DNA of 24,990 bases from JAAFJT01 sp043744275 (lineage in GTDB: Bacteria; Bacteroidota; Bacteroidia; Chitinophagales; Saprospiraceae). The position numbers and the translations under genes were made by a program. The stretch is from assembly GCA_043744275.1 (NCBI GenBank), contig JAYTUY010000101.1:1-24990 (forward strand), read 5' to 3'. Below, piece after piece: positions 7,496 through 15,896 of the stretch. Within the stretch, counting starts at the first letter, position 1, and each line of letters starts with the position of its first letter. The notes below the pieces were generated by a model. It saw nothing but the letters and a program-made list of their open reading frames with translations, was not told where the DNA came from and ran no database searches.

Positions 7496-9022
7496 TTAAT
7501 CTACATCCCAAAACAATCGAGTAGCAAACACATCAATAGCCCCTTGTGCTTTTACATTTTCAGCATTAGAACCTAATTCAGTATTTGGATAATAAAACCT
7601 CACAGGTCTTTTAGCATCTGTTACTTGAGGACTTTGCGGTGTAACAGGGAAGCCTGTTTTTCTATACTCTGCCCATGCTTCTAAACCTGTAAAATTAGCA
7701 TAAGCCAACCATTTTTGAATAGCAATGGCTTTCAACTTATTAGTAGAAGCTGCATAGTCGTAATTATCAATACCACTACCGATAAATGCAGCAGCATTGG
7801 CAACACCTGCACCTGTCGTTCTGAATGATTGTTGAATCCCTGCTTCAAAGTACGTTTTAGCATCACTTGGTAAATTAACACCTGCACCATATCTTTCTTT
7901 TGCTTCGGCTAAATTTAATTGTACCTCAGCAGCAGTCATAAAAATAAAAGGTTTATCAAAGGCACCTTTTGATATAAGACTTGGACCAATAGAGGATGAG
8001 GCAGAAGCAACAAAGCCTGAACTCATTCCAAATGGCACGCCTATGTAGTTAGATAAAATTTCAGGTTTAGCACTTACACCTGGAGTTGAACCTTCACCAC
8101 CGATGGCATATGCCAATCTTTTCAAGCGGAATGTATCTTTGGCTGCTTTCAAGCTATTAACTAAGAATTCAGTAACTCTTGGAAATCTACCCAATGCTTG
8201 TGCAGCACCTGCTGCAGAGTATCCCCACAACTCATAAACAGGATTTAATTTATTTGTGGAAGCCACATAGAATCCTGGTCCGCCTGAAGCTACATCTTCG
8301 CCAACAATAAAACCAGACCCCTCAGTAACAATCTTATTAATCTCGGTTTTGATATAAGTATCTTTACTGGCTACTCTTGCTTGGCGCATTAAAATTCTTA
8401 ACTTCACAGAGTTGGCAAATTTAGCCCATTTTGTTGTATTGCCTTTGAAAACAATATCAGAACCTGTAAAAGCACTCGCAAAAGAATTTGCTTTTATATC
8501 AACAAGTGCTTCATCTAATAATGTTATCAATGATCCATAAATGGCTTGCTGTTCGTCAAACTTTGGAGCAAGCGATTTGATACCTTTAAGAGCATCAGTG
8601 AAAGGTACGTTGCCGTACATATCAACTAATTGCTGTACTAATAAGGCTTTCATCACTTTTGCAGGTCCTTTCAAAAACTTTTGATTATTAGCATCGGCAT
8701 TGTCAATAACGAATTGAAAATCATTTAAATTATCATAATAGCCATCCCAATAATTAAAATCACCATCAGTGAAATTATATGAAAATGTCGTTGTAGCTAA
8801 AATGTAACTATTAGATTGTGACCATTGCCCAGACCAATATGAACCTGTCTCATTAGGTCTAACCATATTAGAAGCAGCCCTATTCAGTGCATTTGTAAAA
8901 ACATAGTTAGGCAATGCTGTTTGGAGCTCGTTTGGATTGGTATTAACATCCAAAAAAGATTCTTTGCATGAGCTCATTGTTAATGCAAAGAGTGCTATAA
9001 AAATATAAGATTTAAATTTCAT
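7496..9022 (-). CDS. SusD-like nutrient-binding lipoprotein (pair 2)
   Basis: This surface lipoprotein partners the SusC transporter encoded 18 bases upstream. A lipoprotein signal ends at Cys19 (LTMSSC). The following KESFLDVNTNPNEL is the signature start of the SusD-like subgroup usually annotated SusD/RagB or SusD-like_2. The body has the helical TPR-like pattern, e.g. KFLKGPAKVMKALLVQQLVDMYGNVPFTDAL (about 115-145) and FIFMTAAEVQLNLAEAKERYG, and a C-terminal region with AYANFTGLEAWAEYRKTGFP. Length 508 residues is normal. One copy of the dispersed motif lies inside it as Thr-Glu-Gly (IVTEGSGF). Transcription ends at the hairpin 7436-7477. The substrate is unknown, as no enzyme genes are linked. 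Confidence 0.94.
   Translation of the reverse strand: MKFKSYIFIALFALTMSSCKESFLDVNTNPNELQTALPNYVFTNALNRAASNMVRPNETGSYWSGQWSQSNSYILATTTFSYNFTDGDFNYWDGYYDNLNDFQFVIDNADANNQKFLKGPAKVMKALLVQQLVDMYGNVPFTDALKGIKSLAPKFDEQQAIYGSLITLLDEALVDIKANSFASAFTGSDIVFKGNTTKWAKFANSVKLRILMRQARVASKDTYIKTEINKIVTEGSGFIVGEDVASGGPGFYVASTNKLNPVYELWGYSAAGAAQALGRFPRVTEFLVNSLKAAKDTFRLKRLAYAIGGEGSTPGVSAKPEILSNYIGVPFGMSSGFVASASSSIGPSLISKGAFDKPFIFMTAAEVQLNLAEAKERYGAGVNLPSDAKTYFEAGIQQSFRTTGAGVANAAAFIGSGIDNYDYAASTNKLKAIAIQKWLAYANFTGLEAWAEYRKTGFPVTPQSPQVTDAKRPVRFYYPNTELGSNAENVKAQGAIDVFATRLFWDVD
8318..8327 (-). repeat. Dispersed motif copy 7 (TACTGAGGGG)
   Basis: Inside susD of pair 2 on its coding strand: ACT GAG GGG gives Thr-Glu-Gly. 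Confidence 0.8.
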
Positions 9023-9040
9023 TTTTTATAAATTTAGATT

Positions 9041-12000
9041 TTAGAAAGTAATATTAAGATTCACGCCATATTGACGAACAGGAGGCGTTTGACCAGTAGT
9101 ATTAATACCCAAACCATTACCTGTGCTGGTATTGCTTAAGTTGCCTATATTATTACCCGTCACAGCAGTCGCTGAACCTAAAGAACTATATTCAGGATCC
9201 GTGAAGTAATTTAATTTATCTACTATGGTCAATAAATTTCTACCATAGATTGAAATACTGGCTGAAGAGAAAATTCCAGATTTCTCAACAAGGCTTTTCG
9301 GGACAGTATAAGTTAAGTTAACATCTCTCAACTTAATAAACCATGCATTACTCACAAAATTTTCAGAAATCAAACGGTAGTTGTTAACCCAAAGAGCATA
9401 TTCAGGTTCACGAACATTAACTGTTGTGTTAGGCGTAGATGTTTTTCCGTCTGCATTCAATATTGCAGAATTTGGATAAATATGAGGCGTGCGATCTGCT
9501 GTCCATCCACCTGAACCTGTAAATGTCATTGTACGACCTAAATCACTAAACATGACGTTGCCACCGCGATATTCGAAGTTAAAATTAAAGGCTACTGCTC
9601 CATAAGAAATTTTTGAACCTAAACCTGCAATATGGCGCGGCAAAGTACCGCCTCTTTGAGATAAAGCTGCTTGTCTCAAAGGATATCCAGTAGCGCCATT
9701 CACCAAAACACGTCCATTGTTTTCAGGAGCATATTGATAACCATCTGTTTTCAATAATGGAAATCTTTCACCTACTTTAACATTTGTATTGGCATAAGGT
9801 AAGCCTCCACCAAATTGGAACTCACTGATACCAGGATACAAGCTAACCACTTGATTATCATTGAATGAATATCTAATACCGAAATCCCAACGGAATTTAG
9901 CATTTCTAGATATGAGATATTTTAAATCCACTTCATAACCGAAGTTTTTGGTTTCACCTACGTTAATTAATAGGTTAGGGAAGCCCGTTGTGTTAGGTAT
10001 TTTTACCGTGATAACTTGATCTTTTGATTTTTGATTATAGACCGAAGCATCTAAAGTAATTCTATTATTAAATAAAGAAAACTCGCCACCCACTTCTGAT
10101 GAATAGACTGTTTCAGGTTTTAAATCTGTACTTGGAAGTACATTTCCAACTGATAATCCGACAGTATTGCCATAAGGAAAACCTGCACCGTTAGTGAAAA
10201 TAGGATCTAAACCATAAAGAGGAATATTATCGTTTGCATTCTTATTGTAGTTGATACGGAATTTTGCATAATTCAAGACATTCCCTTTCATAGCAGGTAT
10301 CGCATCTGTAGCAATAAATGACAAAGCAGCACCATAATAAGGATAAGCCCAAAGTTTTTTATCCCGACCTGGCTTATAAAACAATGATGTAGCATCATAT
10401 CTTACAGTAGCATTGAATATCAACCAATTTTTAAAATTAGTTGTTAAATCCGCATAGTAACCAAATTTACGGGCTTGAGTATTCCCTTCTCCACCAATCA
10501 ATTCGCCTTGTCTATTAGATACATTATAAACATCAGGCACAACTACTGTATTCGAGCCAATACCAATACCTTTAGTTGTTCTTTGATAGACACTACTACC
10601 CAAAATTAATTTATTAGTAACATTAGTAAAATCTTTAGTTAATTGAATTTGAAATTCGTTATTGATAACATTCTCAGTGCTTGAATAATCAAAAACACTT
10701 CCTAATATATCTGTACCCGCTCTATCAATACCATCATAATCATTAGCATATTCCCAAGGTGCTGGTACAAAAGCCACGTTTTTAGCATAATCAGTATATA
10801 AAAATTTACCTGTAAAATTTTTACCTGTACGTGAATTATTCATAACTCCTAATCTATTGCTAAACTGTAACCAGTCAAGAGCTTTATAAGCTACACTGAA
10901 ATTGCCAGAGATATTGGCATCTTTGTAGTTCGAGCGATTGTTATCCGCATCAAAATAAGGGTTATTGTAATAATCATTATAATAACCATTTGGATTAGCG
11001 AATTCATTCGTTCTCCAATCTTTTAATGTATTCAGTGGCAAATTGGCAGGCTGGTTCAAGATATTAAAATAAAAATCCGAAGAAGTACGGTCAAAAGCAG
11101 CTTGTGTGTAACTTGCCGTAAAACTTGAGCTTAATTTGTTATATTCTTTAGTTGCCGATAATCTAACACCTGTTCTTTCACTCTTATCGCGCGGAACAAT
11201 ACCTTTAATCTTTTGATTTTCAACTGATAAGTAAAATGAAGAGGTTTCATCACCACCTTGAATACTCATTTGATTGTTCGTAGAAACCCCTGTATCAAAA
11301 GTTTTATTTCTGATATTCGGAATAGCAGAGTAAGGTATAATGAATTTATTACCACTTTCTGCAACACGACCTTGAATCCTTTGAGAACCATCATAAGCAT
11401 CACCATACTGTTGATTTTCAAATGGTCTCCAGTTGGCTTTCATACGCACTAAATAATCGCCATTATATGCTGGCGTTCCGAAGGCTTCTGGATAATATTG
11501 TGAACCTGAACCATATTGATCTTGAAAACTTGGCAAAAAGCTAATTTGTTCAAAGTTGGTACTATTAGAGTAACCGACTTTAATTTTTCCTTTATCACCC
11601 TTTTTGGTCGTTATAACAATTGCACCATTGATACCCGCTGAGCCATAAAGTGTAGCAGCCTGACCACCTTTTAATATCGAAACGCTTTCAATATCATTGG
11701 GGTTAATTAAAGCTAAAACTGTTGAAGTTGTTTGCATACCATCAACAACGACCAAAGCTTCATTGTTACCTGTCAATGAGCGATAGCCACGCAATACAAT
11801 TTTCACAGCAGGGTCAACACTGTTATTGACATTGTAAACAGCTAAACCTGTCACCTTACCTGCGAGTGCTTGCGCCAATTGAGGTGACCGACCGACTGTA
11901 ATGTCATCGTTGTTAACTTTTGAATAAGAGTATCCAATTTCTCTAATATTTTTACGGATACCCTGAGCCGTAACCACAACTTCATCTAATTGCCCTGCAG

Positions 12001-12280
12001 CAAGTTTGATAGTAAATTCATTGGATGTACCGATTGGTACTTCTTGAGTTTGATAACCTACAAAGCTGAACAACAGCGTTTGGGCTTCTTTAGGAACAGC
12101 AAGGGAAAATTTGCCGTCCACATCGGTCAAAGTACCTGTACTAGTACCTTTAACGACAACACTTGCTCCAACTAAAGCTTCTCCGTCGGAACTGGTTATC
12201 ATTCCTGTAATTGTTCTTTGAGCCACACCGACAGTGACCATGCTCAAGAACATAATGAGGGTAAAAACATGTTTTTTCAT
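9041..12280 (-). CDS. SusC/RagA-family TonB-dependent outer membrane transporter (pair 2)
   Basis: A TonB-dependent outer membrane importer working with the SusD-like lipoprotein encoded 18 bases downstream. Parts in order: signal peptide 1-20 (GVA before Gln21), carboxypeptidase-regulatory-like domain about 22-95 ending in the TonB-box-like LDEVVVTAQG (98-107), plug about 115-228 with QLAQALAGKVTGLAV and the SVSILKGGQAATLYGSAGINGAIV stretch (200-222), and a long beta barrel ending in NITF. At 1079 residues it is of usual size. It is clearly divergent from the pair 1 transporter, for example lacking the VGYGTQ box, so the two pairs probably import different ligands. Like the other susC, it lacks the dispersed motif over 3.2 kb. 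The 239-base upstream gap 12281-12519 is AT-rich; I see no convincing promoter. Confidence 0.96.
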   Translation of the reverse strand: MKKHVFTLIMFLSMVTVGVAQRTITGMITSSDGEALVGASVVVKGTSTGTLTDVDGKFSLAVPKEAQTLLFSFVGYQTQEVPIGTSNEFTIKLAAGQLDEVVVTAQGIRKNIREIGYSYSKVNNDDITVGRSPQLAQALAGKVTGLAVYNVNNSVDPAVKIVLRGYRSLTGNNEALVVVDGMQTTSTVLALINPNDIESVSILKGGQAATLYGSAGINGAIVITTKKGDKGKIKVGYSNSTNFEQISFLPSFQDQYGSGSQYYPEAFGTPAYNGDYLVRMKANWRPFENQQYGDAYDGSQRIQGRVAESGNKFIIPYSAIPNIRNKTFDTGVSTNNQMSIQGGDETSSFYLSVENQKIKGIVPRDKSERTGVRLSATKEYNKLSSSFTASYTQAAFDRTSSDFYFNILNQPANLPLNTLKDWRTNEFANPNGYYNDYYNNPYFDADNNRSNYKDANISGNFSVAYKALDWLQFSNRLGVMNNSRTGKNFTGKFLYTDYAKNVAFVPAPWEYANDYDGIDRAGTDILGSVFDYSSTENVINNEFQIQLTKDFTNVTNKLILGSSVYQRTTKGIGIGSNTVVVPDVYNVSNRQGELIGGEGNTQARKFGYYADLTTNFKNWLIFNATVRYDATSLFYKPGRDKKLWAYPYYGAALSFIATDAIPAMKGNVLNYAKFRINYNKNANDNIPLYGLDPIFTNGAGFPYGNTVGLSVGNVLPSTDLKPETVYSSEVGGEFSLFNNRITLDASVYNQKSKDQVITVKIPNTTGFPNLLINVGETKNFGYEVDLKYLISRNAKFRWDFGIRYSFNDNQVVSLYPGISEFQFGGGLPYANTNVKVGERFPLLKTDGYQYAPENNGRVLVNGATGYPLRQAALSQRGGTLPRHIAGLGSKISYGAVAFNFNFEYRGGNVMFSDLGRTMTFTGSGGWTADRTPHIYPNSAILNADGKTSTPNTTVNVREPEYALWVNNYRLISENFVSNAWFIKLRDVNLTYTVPKSLVEKSGIFSSASISIYGRNLLTIVDKLNYFTDPEYSSLGSATAVTGNNIGNLSNTSTGNGLGINTTGQTPPVRQYGVNLNITF

Positions 12281-12519
12281 ACTAATTTGATTTTGGTTTG
12301 AAAATGAAAAAATGTAAAGTTTAATAGATAATAATAGTTTAGTTTAAATTAAGTGAAAAAATAGGGTTTAATCATTCAATATTAGGTAATTTTTAATCAT
12401 AAAATTATATGTCTTAATACTCTATTCTCATTTTTGTTAACAAAAGAACTTAAATCTTGTTCTATTCTTGGTCTTACATTAACGATTGGACATATAAAAA
12501 TGCCGCTTCTTTAGACAAA

Positions 12520-14160
12520 TCACGTCTGAATCACCCCCACATTAAACTTCTCAACAGGGGCATTATTCGCCGCTTCTATACCCATCGAAATCCATTGACG
12601 AGTATCCAAAGGGTCAATTATGGCATCTACCCATAGTCGGGCGGCGGCATACTGAGGGGTTGTCTGTTTATCATATCGCCCTTTGATTTCGTTGTAAAGG
12701 GCTTGTTCTTTTTCAGAATCTACTGGTTCTCCCTTGGCTTTCATGCTGGAGGTTTGGATTTGTACCAATACTTTGGCTGCTTGCGCGCCGCCCATCACGG
12801 CAATCTTGGCAGTGGGCCAAGCCACTATCAATCGTGGATCATAAGCCTTTCCGCACATCGCATAATTACCCGCTCCGTAACTATTGCCCAGCACGATGGT
12901 GAATTTAGGAACAGTTGAATTAGCCACTGCATTCACCATTTTAGCACCGTCTTTGATGATGCCGCCATGTTCTGAACGGCTGCCAACCATGAAGCCCGTT
13001 ACGTCGTGCATGAATACCAATGGAATCTTCTTTTGATTGCAATTCAAAATAAAACGAGTGGCTTTATCCGCTGAATCTGAATAAATAACGCCGCCGAACT
13101 GCATTTCTCCAGTCGCTGTTTTCACGACCTGCCTTTGGTTGACCACTATCCCGACCGACCAACCATCTATCCGTGCATAAGCGCACACGATGGTTTTGCC
13201 ATAACCCTCCTTATAATATATGAGTTCGGAATCGTCCACAAGGCGTTTCAATATTTCAATGGTATTATATGGCTTAGTGATATTGTCCGCAGGGAAAATC
13301 GAGAGCATTTCTTTAGGGTCATACTGAGGGGGTAAAGGTTTGGCTCTATTAAATCCTGCTTTGTCTTGTTCCCCAAATTTATCAACCAATTTTTTAATGG
13401 TATCTAAACAGGCTGCATCATTGGGCACTTTATAATCCGTTACGCCACTGATTTCTGAATGGGTCGTCGCACCGCCGAGCGTTTCTTTATCGGCATTTTC
13501 ACCGATGGCAGCTTTTACTAAATAGGGTCCTGCGAGGAAAACTGAGCCTTGTCCATCTACTATCAAAGCTTCATCGCTCATGATGGGTAAGTACGCACCG
13601 CCTGCTACACAACTGCCCATAATGGCTGCAATCTGAGGAATACCCATCGAACTCATCTTCGCATTGTTTCTAAAAATGCGCCCAAAGTGTTCTTTATCAG
13701 GGAAAATCTCATCTTGCATGGGTAAATATACACCTGCCGAATCCACGAGATAAATAATCGGCAACTTGTTTTCCATCGCTATCTCTTGAGCGCGCAGGTT
13801 CTTTTTACCTGTTATCGGAAACCATGCTCCAGCTTTAACAGTGGCATCATTCGCCACCACCAAACATTGCCGACCTGACACATAACCCATCACCACTACT
13901 ACCCCACCCGCTGGACAACCGCCTTCTTTTTCATACATTTCAAATCCAGCAAAAGCACCTACTTCAATTCGAGGAGTATCTTTATCCAAGAGGTAATGTA
14001 CCCGCTCACGAGCAGTCATTTTCCCTTGTTCATGTTCTTTATCGATGCGTTTTTTGCCGCCACCCTCATGAATTTTGTCGAGTTGGCGTTTGATACCTGA
14101 TACGGCGAGCTTCATAGCATCCTCGTTCATGGCAGCTTCTAAGGATTGTTTGTCGGTCAC
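12520..14160 (-). CDS. Acyl-CoA carboxylase carboxyltransferase (beta) subunit, methylcrotonyl-CoA-carboxylase-like
   Basis: This subunit transfers CO2 from carboxybiotin to an acyl-CoA in the cytoplasm, in branched-chain amino acid (leucine) breakdown or propionyl-CoA metabolism. Two crotonase-like halves are visible. The N half has SAGVYLPMQDEIFPDKEHFGRIF split over 141-163, MGSCVAGGAYLP (181-192) and LGGATTHSEISGVTDY (228-243). The C half has FMHDVTGFMVGS and GNSYGAGNYAMCG, the oxyanion-forming glycine motifs. The LP-x-Q-x-x-x-FPD-x-x-HFGR-x-F signature favours the methylcrotonyl-CoA-carboxylase subgroup over propionyl-CoA carboxylase; this is inference. Length 546 is normal. No biotin carboxylase or biotin carrier gene is in the window, so the partner is encoded elsewhere. 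Two copies of the dispersed motif lie in it, both read as Pro-Gln-Tyr. Confidence 0.93.
   Translation of the reverse strand: MTDKQSLEAAMNEDAMKLAVSGIKRQLDKIHEGGGKKRIDKEHEQGKMTARERVHYLLDKDTPRIEVGAFAGFEMYEKEGGCPAGGVVVVMGYVSGRQCLVVANDATVKAGAWFPITGKKNLRAQEIAMENKLPIIYLVDSAGVYLPMQDEIFPDKEHFGRIFRNNAKMSSMGIPQIAAIMGSCVAGGAYLPIMSDEALIVDGQGSVFLAGPYLVKAAIGENADKETLGGATTHSEISGVTDYKVPNDAACLDTIKKLVDKFGEQDKAGFNRAKPLPPQYDPKEMLSIFPADNITKPYNTIEILKRLVDDSELIYYKEGYGKTIVCAYARIDGWSVGIVVNQRQVVKTATGEMQFGGVIYSDSADKATRFILNCNQKKIPLVFMHDVTGFMVGSRSEHGGIIKDGAKMVNAVANSTVPKFTIVLGNSYGAGNYAMCGKAYDPRLIVAWPTAKIAVMGGAQAAKVLVQIQTSSMKAKGEPVDSEKEQALYNEIKGRYDKQTTPQYAAARLWVDAIIDPLDTRQWISMGIEAANNAPVEKFNVGVIQT
12649..12659 (+). repeat. Dispersed motif copy 8 (ATACTGAGGGG)
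   Basis: Inside the carboxyltransferase, template strand; the coding strand reads CCT CAG TAT, giving Pro-Gln-Tyr (TTPQYAA). Confidence 0.85.
13321..13332 (+). repeat. Dispersed motif copy 9 (ATACTGAGGGGG)
   Basis: Second copy in the carboxyltransferase, same frame as copy 8: Pro-Gln-Tyr (PLPPQYDP), in the linker between the two halves. Confidence 0.85.
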
Positions 14161-14213
14161 AGTGTAAGTGATTTTATTATAATTATGGTTTTATTATTCA
14201 ATTGAATACAGAG

Positions 14214-14221
14214 CAAATGTA
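14214..14221 (-). promoter_or_regulatory. Possible -7 element for the carboxyltransferase gene
   Basis: The minus strand reads TACATTTG (TAnnTTTG) about 55 bases before the start codon. No clear -33 TTG is present. Confidence 0.35.
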
Positions 14222-14285
14222 AGAATTGAATTGATAATTAAGGCATTTTTAGATAAATAACTATTTATGACAATAATAGGTTAAA

Positions 14286-14490
14286 AATCACGGAGTGATT
14301 GAATGTGAATAACCCTTGATGAAATCAGGGGATAATGTTGTAAAAAATGGCAATAACTGCGGAGCAGTTGAATGTGAAAGAGTCAGAAATTTGAAATGTT
14401 TTACATTTAACTGCTCCGCAGTTAAATAACTCACTCATTTTAACCCTCCGATTTCATCGGAGGTTATTCACATTCAATCGCTCCGCGATT
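14286..14490. repeat. Large inverted repeat made of six small hairpins
   Basis: This occupies most of the 354-base gap 14161-14514. Left half, in order: AATCAC-GGA-GTGATT (14286-14300), the spacer GAATGTGAATAAC, a CCCTTGAT-GAA-ATCAGGG hairpin (14313-14330) and AACTGC-GGA-GCAGTT (14355-14369). The right half carries the same three modules inverted: AACTGC-TCC-GCAGTT (14409-14423), CCTCCGAT-TTC-ATCGGAGG (14445-14463) and AATCGC-TCC-GCGATT (14476-14490). Stem differences between halves are paired, as in A-T to G-C. Confidence 0.9.
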
Positions 14491-14514
14491 ATTTTAACCC
14501 ATTATTTGCATTAT

Positions 14515-15804
14515 TTATTCAAAAACAATCTTCTTCACAGTTGCGGTTAAATTATTTCCAATTGTTATCCGAGCTATGAAAAGCCCTTTTCCAAAATCTT
14601 TTTTATTTAAATTAAATAAATCAGAGTATTGTTTACCCGAATCAAAAACTTGTCTGCCTACGACATCATAAACTGTTATGCGATACCCCTCAGTATAATT
14701 GACATTTGAGAGGCTATTTGAACTACTTTTATCAAAACTCAACGTCATGATTCCATCCGAAGGATTCGGGAAGATTTTAACTGATTGATTATCAATATCT
14801 TGTGTAGGGGCTGTAATACTTTCACCACAAACTAATTGTTTTAAAAACAAAGAAGCTTTATTGAGAAAATCTGTTAAATTGGCGGCATAAGGTCCTGACG
14901 AATCATATATATCTGTATGCCCACCGCCTTTAACAGTAACTAAGTTGGATTTAATACCCAGCGTTCGCGCATAAGCAGCACATGAACTATCTCCATCTGT
15001 ATAAAAACGATAGACATTCAAACCATAACCAAAAGGCACAACGACATCGGCAGTGCCATGATATGACATAAAAGGCACATCATCTTTGTCAATATATTCC
15101 TTTTGATATAGCCCACCACTAAGGCTTATTGCACCTTTTACAGCCGATGAAAAACCTAGACTGCCAGAGTTGCCTTCAAAGCCACCTTCTGTTTTGACTA
15201 TATTTCTCAACCAAGTGGGTATATTATCTGTCGAATCCATTTCAGCTACGTGCATAGCTGTAATGGCTCCTGCTGACAATCCTCCGACAATAATATTAGC
15301 CGTATCAATGCGGTAAGTATTGGTCAAAGTAGCATCTTTTCTGAAATAGCGAATGGCAGCTTTCATATCTTGAATCGCGCCAATGATAGTCGGCGTTATT
15401 TTCAATGAATCTGGAAAACCTTTCAAGAAGTCATAAAGTCGATAATCTATTGTAGCGCATACATATCCCTTCTTTGCAAAGATTTTGCAAAGGTCGAGCA
15501 TATATTGCTCATTGCGTGCTCCTTGCACAAAGCCACCGCCAAATGCTAAAATTATTAAGGGTCTTTTAGCTAAAACATCGCCTTTGGGTTCTACGACATC
15601 CATAAATAGACCGACATTGACACCCGACAAAAAGTTTCTACCATATAGAATACTTTTGGCTTGCGTGGTATCCGTAAATACATCTTGCACATAGCGTTTA
15701 CCATCGCAACCCAAGGCGTTTTGAGCATTTATACTGAGGGGGTGCAACATGGCGATTAAAAGAAGAATAAGCAATGAAAAATAGTTTTGTAGTCTCATTT
15801 TCAT
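14515..15804 (-). CDS. Secreted alpha/beta-hydrolase (esterase-like) with T9SS C-terminal sorting domain
   Basis: A predicted extracellular or surface esterase/lipase-like hydrolase exported by Sec and then the type IX secretion system. A signal peptide covers about 1-27 (hydrophobic 8-20, NA before QN). The hydrolase domain (about 35-325) shows the oxyanion loop AFGGGF (87-92), nucleophile Ser177 in GGLSAGA, likely acid Asp253 in YHGTADVVVPFG and His296 in KGGGHTDIYD, the pattern of the carboxylesterase/BD-FAE group. From about 340 a type A sorting domain follows: IFPNPSDG (344-351), YDVVGRQVF and a terminal TVKKIVFE. The substrate is not predictable. Two dispersed-motif copies lie in it in different frames: PLSI at the signal peptide end (22-25) and TEG in the sorting domain. 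It is tandem with nhaD but separated by a 92-base repeat-filled gap. Confidence 0.9.
   Translation of the reverse strand: MKMRLQNYFSLLILLLIAMLHPLSINAQNALGCDGKRYVQDVFTDTTQAKSILYGRNFLSGVNVGLFMDVVEPKGDVLAKRPLIILAFGGGFVQGARNEQYMLDLCKIFAKKGYVCATIDYRLYDFLKGFPDSLKITPTIIGAIQDMKAAIRYFRKDATLTNTYRIDTANIIVGGLSAGAITAMHVAEMDSTDNIPTWLRNIVKTEGGFEGNSGSLGFSSAVKGAISLSGGLYQKEYIDKDDVPFMSYHGTADVVVPFGYGLNVYRFYTDGDSSCAAYARTLGIKSNLVTVKGGGHTDIYDSSGPYAANLTDFLNKASLFLKQLVCGESITAPTQDIDNQSVKIFPNPSDGIMTLSFDKSSSNSLSNVNYTEGYRITVYDVVGRQVFDSGKQYSDLFNLNKKDFGKGLFIARITIGNNLTATVKKIVFE
14686..14696 (-). repeat. Dispersed motif copy 10 (ATACTGAGGGG)
   Basis: In the sorting domain of the secreted hydrolase, coding strand: ACT GAG GGG TAT gives Thr-Glu-Gly-Tyr. 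Confidence 0.85.
15731..15742 (+). repeat. Dispersed motif copy 11 (ATACTGAGGGGG)
   Basis: In the signal peptide of the secreted hydrolase; the coding strand reads CCC CTC AGT ATA, Pro-Leu-Ser-Ile, just before the cleavage site as in copy 4. Confidence 0.85.
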
Positions 15805-15811
15805 AATTCAA

Positions 15812-15893
15812 ATTGTTAATTGTTATTGATTAATTGTTATTAGTTATTTGGATTGGCGAAACGAATAACGATTAACCAATAACAAATAACTAC
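15812..15893. repeat. Inverted pair of degenerate heptanucleotide tracts (NNNGTTA / TAACNNN)
   Basis: Left tract: ATTGTTA, ATTGTTA, TTGATTA, ATTGTTA, TTAGTTA (15812-15846). Right tract, inverted: TAACGAT, TAACCAA, TAACAAA, TAACTAC (15866-15893). They lie between nhaD and the secreted hydrolase gene and could fold into a weak hairpin past the nhaD stop. Confidence 0.75.
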
Positions 15894-15896
15894 TTT

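Noticed and set aside
12281..12519. Promoter for SusC/D operon 2
   Set aside because: AT-rich gap searched on the minus strand; no TAnnTTTG with a spaced TTG was seen.
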